Assembly (NCBI GenBank): GCA_963781195.1
Contig: CAWAEZ010000006.1
Location: 1-64,000 of the forward strand
Direction of reading: 5' to 3'
Length of the DNA stretch: 64,000 nt
Source of the DNA: JAJPKK01 sp963781195
GTDB lineage: Bacteria > Pseudomonadota > Alphaproteobacteria > Rhizobiales > Xanthobacteraceae
The notes below the pieces were generated by a model. That model ran no database searches. It was not told the DNA's origin and saw only the letters and a program-made list of their open reading frames with translations. Made by a program: the position numbers and the translations under genes. Position 1 is the first letter of the stretch. Each line of letters starts with the position of its first letter. Shown piece after piece: positions 46,067 through 55,190 of this stretch.

Positions 46067-46876
46067 ATGCAAAGAGACTATGCGGAAATGCGCGGCGCGA
46101 TCCTGCGCGATCTGGACGGCCTGCGCTACGAAGTGGACACCGACAAGAAGATCGGCTGGCTGTATCTCGACCGGCCGCCGCTCAACGTCATTTCCTATCG
46201 CGGTCGCAGCCAGATCGCGGCCATCATCGAGGCGTTCGGCCAGGATCCGGACGTGCGCGTCGTCGTCATCCGCGGTGTCGGCGGCGTCTACACCTCGGGT
46301 GGTGACGTGAAGGCGTTCCCGCAGATCGAGCGAGACGGCATGTCGCACCTCGCCTGGAACATCGCGGCCCCGGAGCGCTGCCCGAAGCCGGTGATCTGTG
46401 CCATGGAGAAATACGCCATGGGCGTCGGCTTCGAGCTCGCCATGGCGTGCGACATCCGCCTCGCGACGAAGGACACGCTGCTGGCGTTGCCCGAGACGAC
46501 CCTCGGCCAGATCCCCGGCAGCGGCGGCAGCCAGCGCGTCGCCCGTATCGCCGGGCTCACCCGCGCCGCCGACATGATGATGCTCGGGCGCCGCATTCCG
46601 GCGCCGGAAGCCTACCAGTGGGGTCTTCTCACCCGGGTGGTCGATGACGCCGCCGCCCTCGACCTCAGCATCGACGAGATGGTGAAGACGCTGACTTCGA
46701 TGTCGGCCCTGGCGCTCAAGACCATCAAGCGCGTGCTCAACACCACCTACGACACCAGCCTCGCCGTCGGTCTCGAGGTCGAGGGCCACGCCTACGAGAA
46801 GCTGCGCGACAGCGAGGACTATGCAGAGGGCATCGCGGCGTTCAGCGCCAAGCGCAAGCCGCAGTTCAAGTCCTGA
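46067..46876 (+). CDS. enoyl-CoA hydratase/isomerase family protein
   Basis: 269 residues from ATG 46067; no strong ribosome-binding site. Crotonase fold with oxyanion-hole segments RGVGGVYTSGGDVKAF and KYAMGVGFELAMACDIRLAT. Both glutamates of true hydratases appear present: Glu in GFELA and Glu in ALPETTLGQIPGSGG. The C-terminus has MSALALKTIKRVLNTTYDTS. Likely hydrates an unsaturated (possibly ring-derived) acyl-CoA. Divergent from UbiD 1 across 271 bases and followed by a palindromic repeat cluster. Confidence 0.92.
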   Translation: MQRDYAEMRGAILRDLDGLRYEVDTDKKIGWLYLDRPPLNVISYRGRSQIAAIIEAFGQDPDVRVVVIRGVGGVYTSGGDVKAFPQIERDGMSHLAWNIAAPERCPKPVICAMEKYAMGVGFELAMACDIRLATKDTLLALPETTLGQIPGSGGSQRVARIAGLTRAADMMMLGRRIPAPEAYQWGLLTRVVDDAAALDLSIDEMVKTLTSMSALALKTIKRVLNTTYDTSLAVGLEVEGHAYEKLRDSEDYAEGIAAFSAKRKPQFKS

Positions 46877-47071
46877 GGGGTGCCGCACCCGTCCTCGTCG
46901 TTCCGGAGCGCACGGAAGCACGCGCCCGGAACATAGGATGGGTTGAGTGCAGCGATACCCATCGGGCAAGGCGGCAGAGGGCCACAGAGATCGGTGACAG
47001 CGCGGCCTGCGCCAGCTTGGGAGCAGCAGCGCGGCTATGCGGGGGCCTCACAGCCTCTGCACAGCGGTGGA

Positions 47072-47397
47072 CTCCCTCTCCCGCTTGCGGCGGAGGGTTG
47101 GGAGGCGGCTGCTGAATCAGCCACTCGCTCTGCGCCATGAGAAACCGCTGCGTTCCCCCTCCCCAGCCCTCCCCCGCAAGCGGGAGAGGGAGCAGAATCG
47201 TCGGCGCGGCGCGGCCATATGGAGCCCTCACGGCCCTCCGGCGCTGGACTCCCTCCACCGCTTGCGGGGGAGGGTTGGGGAGGGGGAATGCAGCGCCGGC
47301 AGCTGGCGCCGTGGCTCTCGTGCTGCGGCCCGGCGCGGGACCGATTCAGCAAGCCCGCGCCCCATCCTCCCGCAAGCGGCGCAGAGAGGGAGCAGGC
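47072..47397. repeat. cluster of four REP-like palindromic repeats
   Basis: Four copies of a C-rich palindrome with core CTCCCGCTTGCGGGGGAGGG (consensus-like form) at about 47072-47106, 47153-47195, 47248-47290 and 47360-47397. Copies 1 and 3 face one way, 2 and 4 the other, as in BIME arrays. Flanking tracts CCCTCCCCA/TTGGGGAGGG are shared. Related copies lie at 58.6-59.1 kb and 62.7 kb. All are intergenic. This 546-base gap (46,877-47,423) holds no gene. Confidence 0.85.
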
Positions 47398-47423
47398 ACA
47401 TCGCCCGCACAGGGGGAGCAGGG

Positions 47424-48335
47424 TTACTTCAACCCGCAATCGGCGAGGAAGGCGAGGGTCTGGCGCGCGCATTCCTCCGGCTTTTCGACTTGCAGCAAAT
47501 GCCCTGTGCCGGGGACGAAGCTGTAGTCGTAGCCGTTTTCGAGCCCCAGCGCCTGGTTGGCGCGGCCGGTGGGCGGGCCGCCCTTGAGGTCGGGGTCGGC
47601 GCCGATCAGCTTGACCGGCCCGCGGAAGTCGGCCGCCTTGGGCCACAGGTTCAAGGCCATGGCCTCGGCATAGATGCCCGCCTCGTTGGCGGGATCGCAG
47701 ACCAGCACGAAGCCCTCGCCTGCCGGGTCGGGCCGCAACACCGCGCGCGCCATCAGCTCGTGCACGCCCGGCGCCCAGGCCTGACCGACCCGCGACTTCG
47801 CATACTCGACCGCCAACTCTTCCACGGTCGCGAACGCGCTGCGGCGGTTGCTGGCGAATGCCGTGAGCCGCGCCTCGAAGGCCTCCATCGCCGCATGGAT
47901 CGGGTGTCCCGGCGGCGGCACGTTGGGCGGATCGAACAGCACCAGCGCGTCCCAGCGAAAGCCGATCTCCAGGGCATGCTTCATCGCGGTGCGCCCGGAC
48001 ATGGAATGGAAGATTCCGGCCGACTTGCGGCTGCCGAGTCGTTCGCAGACGCCCTGATAGACGCACTCGAGGTCGCGGGCGAGTTGCGGATAAGTGTGGT
48101 TTGCCGGCGTGACCGGGACGTTCTGCCCGTGGTTGCGGAAATCGAAGACGATGACCTCGTAGTTCGGCAGGAAATGCTGCCAATACGGCAGATACCCGTC
48201 GATCGCGAAGCCGTTGCCATGGCTGATGAAGAGGCGCACGCCGCCGGGCCGGCCGTGCCTGCGCACCTTGACCCGGGCTCCGTCTTCCAGCACGACCTCG
48301 AAGGTCTCATGGGGCGCCGGCACTTCCAAACGCAT
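47424..48335 (-). CDS. alpha/beta-fold hydrolase
   Basis: 303 residues from ATG 48335. Core motifs: RLFISHGNGFAIDGYLPYWQ (HGNG oxyanion loop), VIVFDFRNHGQN, and a nucleophile elbow GIFHSMSGRTAMKHA, which is HSMSG rather than the common GxSxG. Then LVLFDPPNVPPPGHP, a possible acid in VKLIGADPDLKG and the catalytic His in VPGTGHLLQVEKPEE. Cytoplasmic. Position between UbiD 1/hydratase and UbiD 2, and same strand as UbiD 2 with a 123-base gap, suggest it cleaves a thioester, ester or C-C bond in the same pathway. Confidence 0.88.
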   Translation of the reverse strand: MRLEVPAPHETFEVVLEDGARVKVRRHGRPGGVRLFISHGNGFAIDGYLPYWQHFLPNYEVIVFDFRNHGQNVPVTPANHTYPQLARDLECVYQGVCERLGSRKSAGIFHSMSGRTAMKHALEIGFRWDALVLFDPPNVPPPGHPIHAAMEAFEARLTAFASNRRSAFATVEELAVEYAKSRVGQAWAPGVHELMARAVLRPDPAGEGFVLVCDPANEAGIYAEAMALNLWPKAADFRGPVKLIGADPDLKGGPPTGRANQALGLENGYDYSFVPGTGHLLQVEKPEECARQTLAFLADCGLK

Positions 48336-48458
48336 CAACAATCTCCGGTTTAATGGTCAAAGCCCTCACGTGCGAGTGAGGGACGGGATGAGGGGGCCGT
48401 TTCCCACCGAGCTTGGCGAGGCTCCGGCCCGAAAAAGGAGCCCGGGATTGCTGCTTTG

Positions 48459-49988
48459 CTACAGCTTCGGCGGCAGCGGCTTTAATCCGAACTCGCTCCA
48501 GCGCCGGGCCACCGCGGCGAGATCGTCTTCCGACGGCCAGACCTTCGGCGGGAACCGGGCGCCGTCGAGATCGGGATCGGGGTCGTAGTCGAGGTTCATG
48601 GTGGCGTCGATCAGCACCCGGTTCCATTTGCCGGTGCCGAACAGCGCGGGATTGCGGTCGCGCCGCCGCGTCGAGGGGTCGAGCCCGGCGCCGAACGTCG
48701 CGGGCATGATGACGATGTCGTCCTCGCCGGCATTGACGCGGTAGGCGATCGCCCAGTCCACCGCGGCATAGTCGTGGATGTCGATGTCGTCGTCGACCAC
48801 GGTGATGTGCTTGTAGCGGACATGGGCCGCAGAGCTTCCCCAGATGGCGTTCGCCGCCTGCTTGGCTTGGCCGCGGTAGCTCTGCTTCATCTGGATGAGC
48901 AGGTTGATGCCGGCATGGACCGGCGGACACCACACGTCGGTGATGCCGGGGACGCCGGCGCGCTCCAGCACCGACCACGCCGTCGCCGCCCGCATGATCG
49001 ACGAGCAGATGGCGTTCTCGGAGAAGCTGCCCGGCAGCGAGCCCTCGATCGTCCCCCGCAGGATCGGGTCGTTGCGGTGGGTGATGGCGGTGACCCGGAT
49101 GGTCGGCTTCGGCGACTTGTCGCCGGCGAGGTAACCGGTGAACTCGGCGAACGGCCCTTCCATCACGAACTTCTCGGGATCGAGCTGCAGATAGCCCTCG
49201 ATCACGATTTCGGCCGTGGCGGGCACGTGCAGATCGACGGTCTCGCATTTGACGAGCTCGACCGGGGCGCCGCGGATCGCCCCCATCACGTCATATTCGC
49301 ACACGCCCTTGGCGACCGGCGCGCCGCCGGTGAAGCCGAGCGAAGGCTCCCAGCCGATGGCGACCGCGATCGGCATCTCGCGCTTTCCGGCGCGCTCCCA
49401 GGACGTCGCGTGCTGGCCGACATGCTGGGCCTTCCACAGCAGGATGGGAATCTCGTTCTTGCTCGCCACCATGCCGCGATAGATGCCGACGTTCATCACC
49501 CCGGTGTCGTGGTCCTTGGTGACGCAGCCGCCATAGGTGAGGAGGTAGCGGCCGCCGTCCAGGCGATTCCACCACGGCGACGGCAGGTCGTAGAGATCGA
49601 TGTCGTCCCCGGTGACGATGTTTTCCTTCACCGGGCCGGTGGCGACCACCTTCGGAGGCACGCCGTTGCTCAGCACGTTGCGGCCGAGCTTGACGAGGTC
49701 GCGCGGATGCGTGTCCGGCGAAACGCCCATCATCATGGCGACGCGGCGGTAGCTCGAAAGCCCGCAGCCGAAAATGCGGCGGCAGCGGGCGTTCGGCCCG
49801 TAATCCTTGATGTTGTTGAACAGCAGGGCCGGCCCGTCGCCGGTGCCCTGGGCGAGGCGCATCACCGTGCCGAGTTCGATATTCCAGTCGACCTCGGCGT
49901 TGACCTCCTTGATCTCGCCGGCGCCTTCCAGCGCCTTGATCCAACCGCGGAGATCACCATAGGCCACCGGCTTGCGTTCGATGTTCAT
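48459..49988 (-). CDS. UbiD-family prenylated-FMN decarboxylase (UbiD 2)
   Basis: 509 residues from ATG 49988, with GGAACAGGAA upstream. Catalytic triad intact: Arg171 in NVGIYRGM, Glu277 and Glu282 in VMEGPFAEFTGYL. It shares long blocks with UbiD 1 (GDLRGWI, EVDW.IELGTV, DGPALLFNNIKDY, EYDVMGAIRGAPVELV, YRGQAKQAANAIWGSSAAHV), so the two are paralogues probably acting on related acids. Divergent from the molybdenum hydroxylase genes across 317 bases, a likely shared control region. Needs prFMN from a ubiX gene elsewhere. Confidence 0.93.
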   Translation of the reverse strand: MNIERKPVAYGDLRGWIKALEGAGEIKEVNAEVDWNIELGTVMRLAQGTGDGPALLFNNIKDYGPNARCRRIFGCGLSSYRRVAMMMGVSPDTHPRDLVKLGRNVLSNGVPPKVVATGPVKENIVTGDDIDLYDLPSPWWNRLDGGRYLLTYGGCVTKDHDTGVMNVGIYRGMVASKNEIPILLWKAQHVGQHATSWERAGKREMPIAVAIGWEPSLGFTGGAPVAKGVCEYDVMGAIRGAPVELVKCETVDLHVPATAEIVIEGYLQLDPEKFVMEGPFAEFTGYLAGDKSPKPTIRVTAITHRNDPILRGTIEGSLPGSFSENAICSSIMRAATAWSVLERAGVPGITDVWCPPVHAGINLLIQMKQSYRGQAKQAANAIWGSSAAHVRYKHITVVDDDIDIHDYAAVDWAIAYRVNAGEDDIVIMPATFGAGLDPSTRRRDRNPALFGTGKWNRVLIDATMNLDYDPDPDLDGARFPPKVWPSEDDLAAVARRWSEFGLKPLPPKL

Positions 49989-50305
49989 TTCCTGTTCCAA
50001 TTCGTCCTGCGCCTGTCGCGCCGACGTTATGCCCGCGCGCCGCGCCGACTTCAACACAATGGCTGCGGGCTGCGCCCGGAGTCCCGGAATGGCAGGCTTG
50101 CGGCGACGACGACTTTACTCGCGAATGCGCTGCGTTTAGCTAAAGCGCCTTTCGACGAGATCGGCGCAGCGGCAGTGTGCGGGTACGACGGTTTCCCGCG
50201 GCAGGCTGCGGTGCCACGTCGCAGGGTCAGCGGGGAGACGACAGGAGCGCACCTTCCGCCCTCCCGCGTTGGCGCTGTGATCACGCGGAAGCAATCCGAC
50301 GGTGT
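49989..50305. other. divergent intergenic region, UbiD 2 / Mo-hydroxylase
   Basis: 317 bases between divergent transcription units. No gene. No operator dyad could be identified with confidence, but any shared regulator should bind here. Confidence 0.45.
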
Positions 50306-53266
50306 GTGGTGTCCAAGCTCGGTTTCCCTCTGGTACGCAAGGAAGATCCCGCACTGCTGTCGGGACGCGGACGCTATTGTGACGACCTGCCGGTGCCACT
50401 CGGCACTCTGCAGGCTCACGTCATCCGTTCGCCCCATGCCCACGCCAGAATCGTGACGATCCATGCGGACGCCGCCCGGCGGCTGCCGGGGGTGGCCGCG
50501 GTGATCACCGGCGACGACGTCCGCAAGCTCACCGACCCGTTCCTGATCGCCTTGAAGCAGCCGGTCCACCAGTGGTCGCTCGCGATCGATGTCGTGCGCT
50601 ATGTCGGCGAAGCGGTCGCGCTGGTCGTCGCAGACAGCCGATATGTGGCGGAAGACGCCGCCGAGTTGGTCAAGGTCGACTACGAGCCGCTCCCGACCGT
50701 GATCGACCCCCTCGCCGCCTGCGACAAATCCGCGCCGCTGCTGCATCCGGAATGCAAGACCAACGAGATCTCGGTGCGCAAATTCGCCTATGGCGACACT
50801 GCCGCGGCGTTCGCGCAGGCCGATGCCAAAGTTGCGCTCAGGGTTGATTTCCCGCGGCTCTCCTTCACCCCGATGGAATGCTTCGTCGTGGTCGCGGAGT
50901 ACCGTCCCCACGACAAGAGCTACGACGTCACCGCCAATTTCCAGGGCCCGTTCTCCACCCATCCGGTGATGGCCAAGGCGCTGCGGGTCTCCGGCACCAA
51001 GATGCGGTTGCGCATCCCGCCCGACAGCGGCGGCAGCTTCGGCATCAAGCTCTCGGTCTTTCCCTACGTCGTGCTCACGGCGATCGCGGCCAAGATCACC
51101 GGGCGGCCGGTGAAATGGGTCGAGGACCGGGTCGAGCACCTCGTCGCCGCGAGCTCGGGGCCCAACCGCATCACCGAGATCGAAGCCGCGGTCACGAAGG
51201 ACGGCCGCATCCTCGCGCTGCGGCTCGACCAGCTCGAGGACTATGGCGCCTACCTGCGCGCGCCGATGCCGGGACCGCTGTACCGCATGCACGGCGCCGT
51301 CACCGGCGCCTACGACATTGCCAATGTCGACGTCACGAACCGGATCGTGCTCACCAACAAGATGCCGGCCGGCCTGATTCGCGGCTTCGGCGGCCCGCAG
51401 CTCTACCTCGCGATCGAGCGACTGGTGCAGCGCATCGCCGTCGAGCTCGGCCTCGACCATCTCGACGTCATCCGCCGCAATCTCATTCCCGAGGCCAAAT
51501 TCCCCTACCGCACGGCGGCCGGCGCGCTCTACGATTCCGGCGGCTACCACAGCGCGCTCGAAACCGCGGTCGGGGATGGCCGGCTCGAAGCGCTGCGCAA
51601 GAAGCGCGACGAGGCGCGCGCCGCGGGCAAGCTCTACGGCATCGGCTTGGCCACCGTCGTCGAGCCCGGCATGTCGAACATGGGTTACCTCTCGACGATG
51701 CTCTCCGCCGACGCCCGCGAGCGCGCCGGCCCCAAGAACGGCGCGGTGTCCATGGTCACGGTCAATGTCGACCCGCTGGGCGCGGTCTCGATGACGGCCG
51801 ACGTGACCGTGCAGGGCCAGGGCCACGAGACGGTGCTGTCGCAGATCGTCGCCGACCGGCTCGGGCTCGCGCCCGACGACGTCGAGGTCTCGCTCGCCCT
51901 CGACACCGGCAAGGACCCGTGGTCGATCGCGGCCGGCAGCTATTCTTGCCGCTTCACGCCGGGCACCGCGGTCGCCGCCCATTTCGCCGCCACGCAGATG
52001 CGCGACAAGCTCGCCAGCATCGCGGCGAAGCAGCTCAACATCCTCCCCGCCGACATCGAGTTCGCCAAGGGCCGGATCCGCAGCCGCTCCAATCCCGACA
52101 ACGCGCTGCCGTTTTCGCGGGTCGCCGGCACCGCGCACTGGTCGCCGGTGATGCTGCCCGAAGGGATGGCGCCCGGCCTGTCGGAGACCGGGGTGTGGTC
52201 GCCGCCCGAGCTCGAGCCGCCGACCCGCGACGACCGCATCAATACTTCGCTCACCTACGGCTTCGTGTTCGACATGTGCGGGGTGGAGATCGATCCCGCG
52301 ACCTACCAGGTCCGCATCGACCGCTACATCTCGATGCATGACGCCGGCACGCTGCTCAACCCGCTGATCGCCGACGGCCAGGTCCATGGCGCGTTCGTGC
52401 AGGGCGTGGCGGCGGCGCTCTACGAGGAGTTCGTCTACGACGACAACGGCAGCTTCCTCTCCGGCACCTTCGCCGATTATCTCGTACCGACCGTCAGCGA
52501 GATTCCGCGGCTCGAGATCCTGCACCAGGAGACGCCGTCGCCGCTGACGCCGCTCGGCGCCAAGGGCCTCGCCGAAGGCAACTGCATGAGCACCCCGGCG
52601 TGCATCGCCAACGCGGTCGCCGATGCGCTCGGCGTCAAGGACATCGTGCTGCCGCTGACGCCGCGCCGGCTGCATGCCCTGATGGCCGGACCGGAGCCGC
52701 CGCGACCCGCCGGAATCGGCAAGGCCGAGCTTCCCGCCGCAGCGGCGCCGGATGGCCGCACCATGCGCGGCACCGGCACCTTCGAGGTGGCGGCGCCGCC
52801 GGCGACGGTGTGGCGCGCCCTGCTCGATCCCGACAGCCTCAAGGCGGTCATTCCCGGCTGCCACGAGCTGCGCAAGACCGGAGAGAACGACTACGTCGCC
52901 GAGGTCTCGCTGGGCGTCGGCCCGGTGCGCGGGCGCTTCACCGCGACCGTCGGCCTTTCCGACCTGGTGACGGAAACCTCGGGCCGGATCGGCGGCACCC
53001 TGACGGGACCGCTCGGAGGCGCGTCGGGATCGGGCGTCCTGCGGCTGTCGCCGTCGGAGGCGGGAACCCGGATCGATTACGACTATGCGGTGGCCGTCGG
53101 CGGCAAGGTGGCCGCGGTGGGCGGCCGGCTGCTCGAAGGCGCGACGCAAGTGATCATCCGCCAGTTCTTCGAACGGCTGGGACGGCAGCTTGCCGCGCCG
53201 GGCGGCACGGGCGCGGCTAGGCCCAGCCTGTGGCATCGGTTGTTCGGCCGATCGGAGGCACCATGA
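50306..53266 (+). CDS. molybdenum hydroxylase large subunit with fused CoxG-like domain
   Basis: 986 residues from GTG 50306 (or the next GTG, 50309); conservation begins at SKLGFPLVRKEDPALLSGRG. Residues ~15-130 are the Ald_Xan_dh_C domain (YVGEAVALVVADSRYVAEDA). Residues ~140-800 are the molybdopterin part (SFTPMECFVVVAEYRPHD, RIPPDSGGSFGIKLSVFPYV, PAGLIRGFGGPQLYLAIERL, QGQGHETVLSQIVADRLGL), with the probable active-site Glu in LGAKGLAEGNCMSTPACIAN. Residues ~815-960 are an SRPBCC/CoxG-like domain (GTGTFEVAAPPATVWRALLD, LKAVIPGCHELRKTGENDYV) normally encoded by a separate gene. Forms a complex with the next two subunits; hydroxylates or reduces an aromatic substrate. Confidence 0.92.
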   Translation: MVSKLGFPLVRKEDPALLSGRGRYCDDLPVPLGTLQAHVIRSPHAHARIVTIHADAARRLPGVAAVITGDDVRKLTDPFLIALKQPVHQWSLAIDVVRYVGEAVALVVADSRYVAEDAAELVKVDYEPLPTVIDPLAACDKSAPLLHPECKTNEISVRKFAYGDTAAAFAQADAKVALRVDFPRLSFTPMECFVVVAEYRPHDKSYDVTANFQGPFSTHPVMAKALRVSGTKMRLRIPPDSGGSFGIKLSVFPYVVLTAIAAKITGRPVKWVEDRVEHLVAASSGPNRITEIEAAVTKDGRILALRLDQLEDYGAYLRAPMPGPLYRMHGAVTGAYDIANVDVTNRIVLTNKMPAGLIRGFGGPQLYLAIERLVQRIAVELGLDHLDVIRRNLIPEAKFPYRTAAGALYDSGGYHSALETAVGDGRLEALRKKRDEARAAGKLYGIGLATVVEPGMSNMGYLSTMLSADARERAGPKNGAVSMVTVNVDPLGAVSMTADVTVQGQGHETVLSQIVADRLGLAPDDVEVSLALDTGKDPWSIAAGSYSCRFTPGTAVAAHFAATQMRDKLASIAAKQLNILPADIEFAKGRIRSRSNPDNALPFSRVAGTAHWSPVMLPEGMAPGLSETGVWSPPELEPPTRDDRINTSLTYGFVFDMCGVEIDPATYQVRIDRYISMHDAGTLLNPLIADGQVHGAFVQGVAAALYEEFVYDDNGSFLSGTFADYLVPTVSEIPRLEILHQETPSPLTPLGAKGLAEGNCMSTPACIANAVADALGVKDIVLPLTPRRLHALMAGPEPPRPAGIGKAELPAAAAPDGRTMRGTGTFEVAAPPATVWRALLDPDSLKAVIPGCHELRKTGENDYVAEVSLGVGPVRGRFTATVGLSDLVTETSGRIGGTLTGPLGGASGSGVLRLSPSEAGTRIDYDYAVAVGGKVAAVGGRLLEGATQVIIRQFFERLGRQLAAPGGTGAARPSLWHRLFGRSEAP

Positions 53267-54105
53267 AACCGCGCCGCTTCGACTACGCGCGACCGGACAG
53301 CGTCGCGGAGGCGCTGGCGCTGCTCGCCGAGCATGGCGAGGAGGCCAAGGTGATGGCCGGCGGCCAATCGCTGATGGCGATGCTCAACCTGCGCCTGCTG
53401 GAGCCGACGATGGTGATCGACATCGCCCGCCTCGCCGAGCTCCAAACCATCAAGATGGTCGGAAACAAAGTCGAGGTCGGGGCCGCCGTCACCCAGAACC
53501 GGCTCAAGGACTGGCCGGACCTCGCGGCGAAGCTGCCGCTGCTCGCACGCGCGCTGCCGTTCGTCGGCCATTTCCAGACCCGCAACCGCGGCACGGTGTG
53601 CGGCTCGATCGCCCATGCCGACCCGAGCTCGGAAATCCCGTTGAGCCTCGCGACCCTCGGGGGAGAGGTCGTCCTGCGCTCGCGGCGCGGCACCCGCACC
53701 CTCGCGGCGGCAGACTTCCAGCGCGGCATGCTCACCACCGCCCGCGAGGCCGACGAGCTGATCACGGCGGTGCGCTTTCCGGTCCAGACGGACCGCCGCG
53801 TCGCCTTCCGCGAGGTGGCGCGCCGTCACGGCGACTTCGCCATGATCGCGATCGCCGCCTGCGTCGAGGGCGGTGACGCCCGGCCGGCCACCGCGGTGCG
53901 GATCGGCATCGGCGGCGTCGCCGACAGACCGGCGGTGCGGCGCATCGTGCTCGACGGCGCCGGCGCCGCCAAGGCGGCCTTCGAGAGGCTCGCCTGGGAG
54001 CTCGAAGGATACGACGACATGCACGCCACCGCGCGCCTGCGCCGCGACCTGCTGCGGCAGGTCGGTCCGGCGGTCGTCGAAGAGGCTCTGCAATGCGCCG
54101 CGTGA
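53263..54105 (+). CDS. molybdenum hydroxylase FAD-binding subunit
   Basis: 280 residues from ATG 53263, overlapping the large-subunit stop by 4 bases (ATGA). CoxM/HcrB-like FAD domain: RFDYARPDSVAEALALLAEH, the pyrophosphate-binding loop VMAGGQSLMAMLNLRLLEPT, and FQTRNRGTVCGSIAHADPSS for the flavin. The C-terminal CO_deh_flav_C domain follows (about 170-275; FREVARRHGDFAMIAIAACV, RIGIGGVADRPAVRRIV). No inserted 4Fe-4S loop like that of 4-hydroxybenzoyl-CoA reductase HcrB is seen, which favours a hydroxylase over a Birch-type reductase. Carries electrons between the FeS subunit and the acceptor. Confidence 0.93.
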   Translation: MKPRRFDYARPDSVAEALALLAEHGEEAKVMAGGQSLMAMLNLRLLEPTMVIDIARLAELQTIKMVGNKVEVGAAVTQNRLKDWPDLAAKLPLLARALPFVGHFQTRNRGTVCGSIAHADPSSEIPLSLATLGGEVVLRSRRGTRTLAAADFQRGMLTTAREADELITAVRFPVQTDRRVAFREVARRHGDFAMIAIAACVEGGDARPATAVRIGIGGVADRPAVRRIVLDGAGAAKAAFERLAWELEGYDDMHATARLRRDLLRQVGPAVVEEALQCAA

Positions 54106-54614
54106 GCAAGGACGAGCGGGCGCGGGTCTCCTTCACCCTCAACGGCCGTCCGGCGTCGGGCGATGCCGAGCCGCGGATGCTGCTCACCGATTTTCTGCGC
54201 CACGTCGTCGGGGCTACCGGGACCCATGTGGGGTGCGAGCACGGCGTGTGCGGATGCTGCACGGTGCTGATCGACGATGTCGCCGTGCGCGGCTGCCTCA
54301 CGCTCGCCGTCCAGGCGGAGGGGCGGCGCGTGACCACGGTGGAAGCGCTCGCCTCCGCCGACGGCACGCTCAACCCGCTGCAGCAGGCATTTCAGCAGAA
54401 CCATGCCCTGCAATGCGGCTTCTGCACGCCCGGAATCCTGATGTCGTTTACCGATTATCTTGCGAGAAATCCGCACCCGACCGAGGATGAGATCCGCGAG
54501 GTGCTCAGCGGGCACATCTGCCGGTGTACCGGCTATGCCGGCATTGTCGCCGCGGTCCTCTCCGCAACTGGCGGCGCGCCATCGAACCCGACAGCCACCC
54601 GGAGCCAGCCATGA
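54093..54614 (+). CDS. molybdenum hydroxylase 2Fe-2S subunit
   Basis: 173 residues from ATG 54093, overlapping the FAD gene by 13 bases. N-terminal plant-ferredoxin cluster (GCEHGVCGCCTVLIDDVAV, then Cys in RGCL). C-terminal helical domain with the second cluster (QCGFCTPGILMSFTDYLARN and GHICRCTGYAGIVAAV). All eight cysteines are present. Standard CoxS/XdhC-type small subunit passing electrons from the molybdenum centre to FAD. Size is normal. Confidence 0.95.
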   Translation: MRRVSKDERARVSFTLNGRPASGDAEPRMLLTDFLRHVVGATGTHVGCEHGVCGCCTVLIDDVAVRGCLTLAVQAEGRRVTTVEALASADGTLNPLQQAFQQNHALQCGFCTPGILMSFTDYLARNPHPTEDEIREVLSGHICRCTGYAGIVAAVLSATGGAPSNPTATRSQP

Positions 54615-55078
54615 AACCTCCTTACCGCGAATTGGTGACCATCAACGGCAAGAACGTCGTCCTCGCGCACAACGAGCCGCCGGTCGTCAATGCCGGGGTC
54701 CTCGAAAACGCGGACATCTTCCGCATGATCAACATTTTCGCGGACCAGTTCTCGCCCTCGAACATCGACAAGGCGGACGGCACCCCGCTGCGGCTTTACA
54801 CTTCCGACCGCGTCAAGGTCGACGTCTCCAAGCGGCGCAAGCACGACATGGGCTTCTGGCACCGCAACATCGACGCCCACGAGATCATCTTCTGCGTCAA
54901 GGGCGCCCTGAAATGGGAGACCGAGATGGGCGTGAAGATCATGCATCCGGGCGACATGCTGTTCATCCCCAAGGGCATCGGTCATCGCTCCATGCTGTGC
55001 GAGGACTCCACCGACGAAAACGTCCTCATCGAGCTCAAGATCGCCGACGAGCTGACCTATGTCGGGGAAACCAAGTGA
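54611..55078 (+). CDS. cupin protein, homogentisate-dioxygenase-like
   Basis: 155 residues from ATG 54611, 4-base overlap with the FeS subunit, so in the same operon. Cupin motif 1: MGFWHRNIDAHEIIFCVKGA (His-Arg-Asn and His-Glu metal-ligand candidates). Motif 2: IMHPGDMLFIPKGIGHRSML (distal His). The WHRN...HEI form resembles the C-terminal half of homogentisate 1,2-dioxygenase and stand-alone relatives found in aromatic gene clusters. It could be a small ring-cleaving dioxygenase or a non-catalytic helper; sequence alone does not decide. Confidence 0.8.
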   Translation: MKPPYRELVTINGKNVVLAHNEPPVVNAGVLENADIFRMINIFADQFSPSNIDKADGTPLRLYTSDRVKVDVSKRRKHDMGFWHRNIDAHEIIFCVKGALKWETEMGVKIMHPGDMLFIPKGIGHRSMLCEDSTDENVLIELKIADELTYVGETK

Positions 55079-55190
55079 TGGTGAGCGACGAAGTCGAGGC
55101 GCGGCGTGCACCTCGACGAGATCGACGGGACCAAGCTGTCCGTGACGGGGCGGAGCCGACGGGACGGCGGACGGCGAGAGGAGGAAGACC

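Noticed and set aside
47072..47397. Repeat cluster considered as a CRISPR array
   Set aside because: Units alternate in orientation, are palindromic themselves, vary in sequence and have irregular spacing; no cas genes are near.
50051..53236. Very long minus-strand open frame (over 1,000 codons) opposite the Mo-hydroxylase large subunit
   Set aside because: Shadow of a high-GC gene: composition is His/Arg/Gly/Asp-rich with no domain, and the plus strand holds clear catalytic motifs.
50306..54614. Assigning the Mo enzyme as 4-hydroxybenzoyl-CoA reductase
   Set aside because: The FAD subunit shows no inserted 4Fe-4S loop with extra cysteines, which that enzyme has, so only the general family is named.
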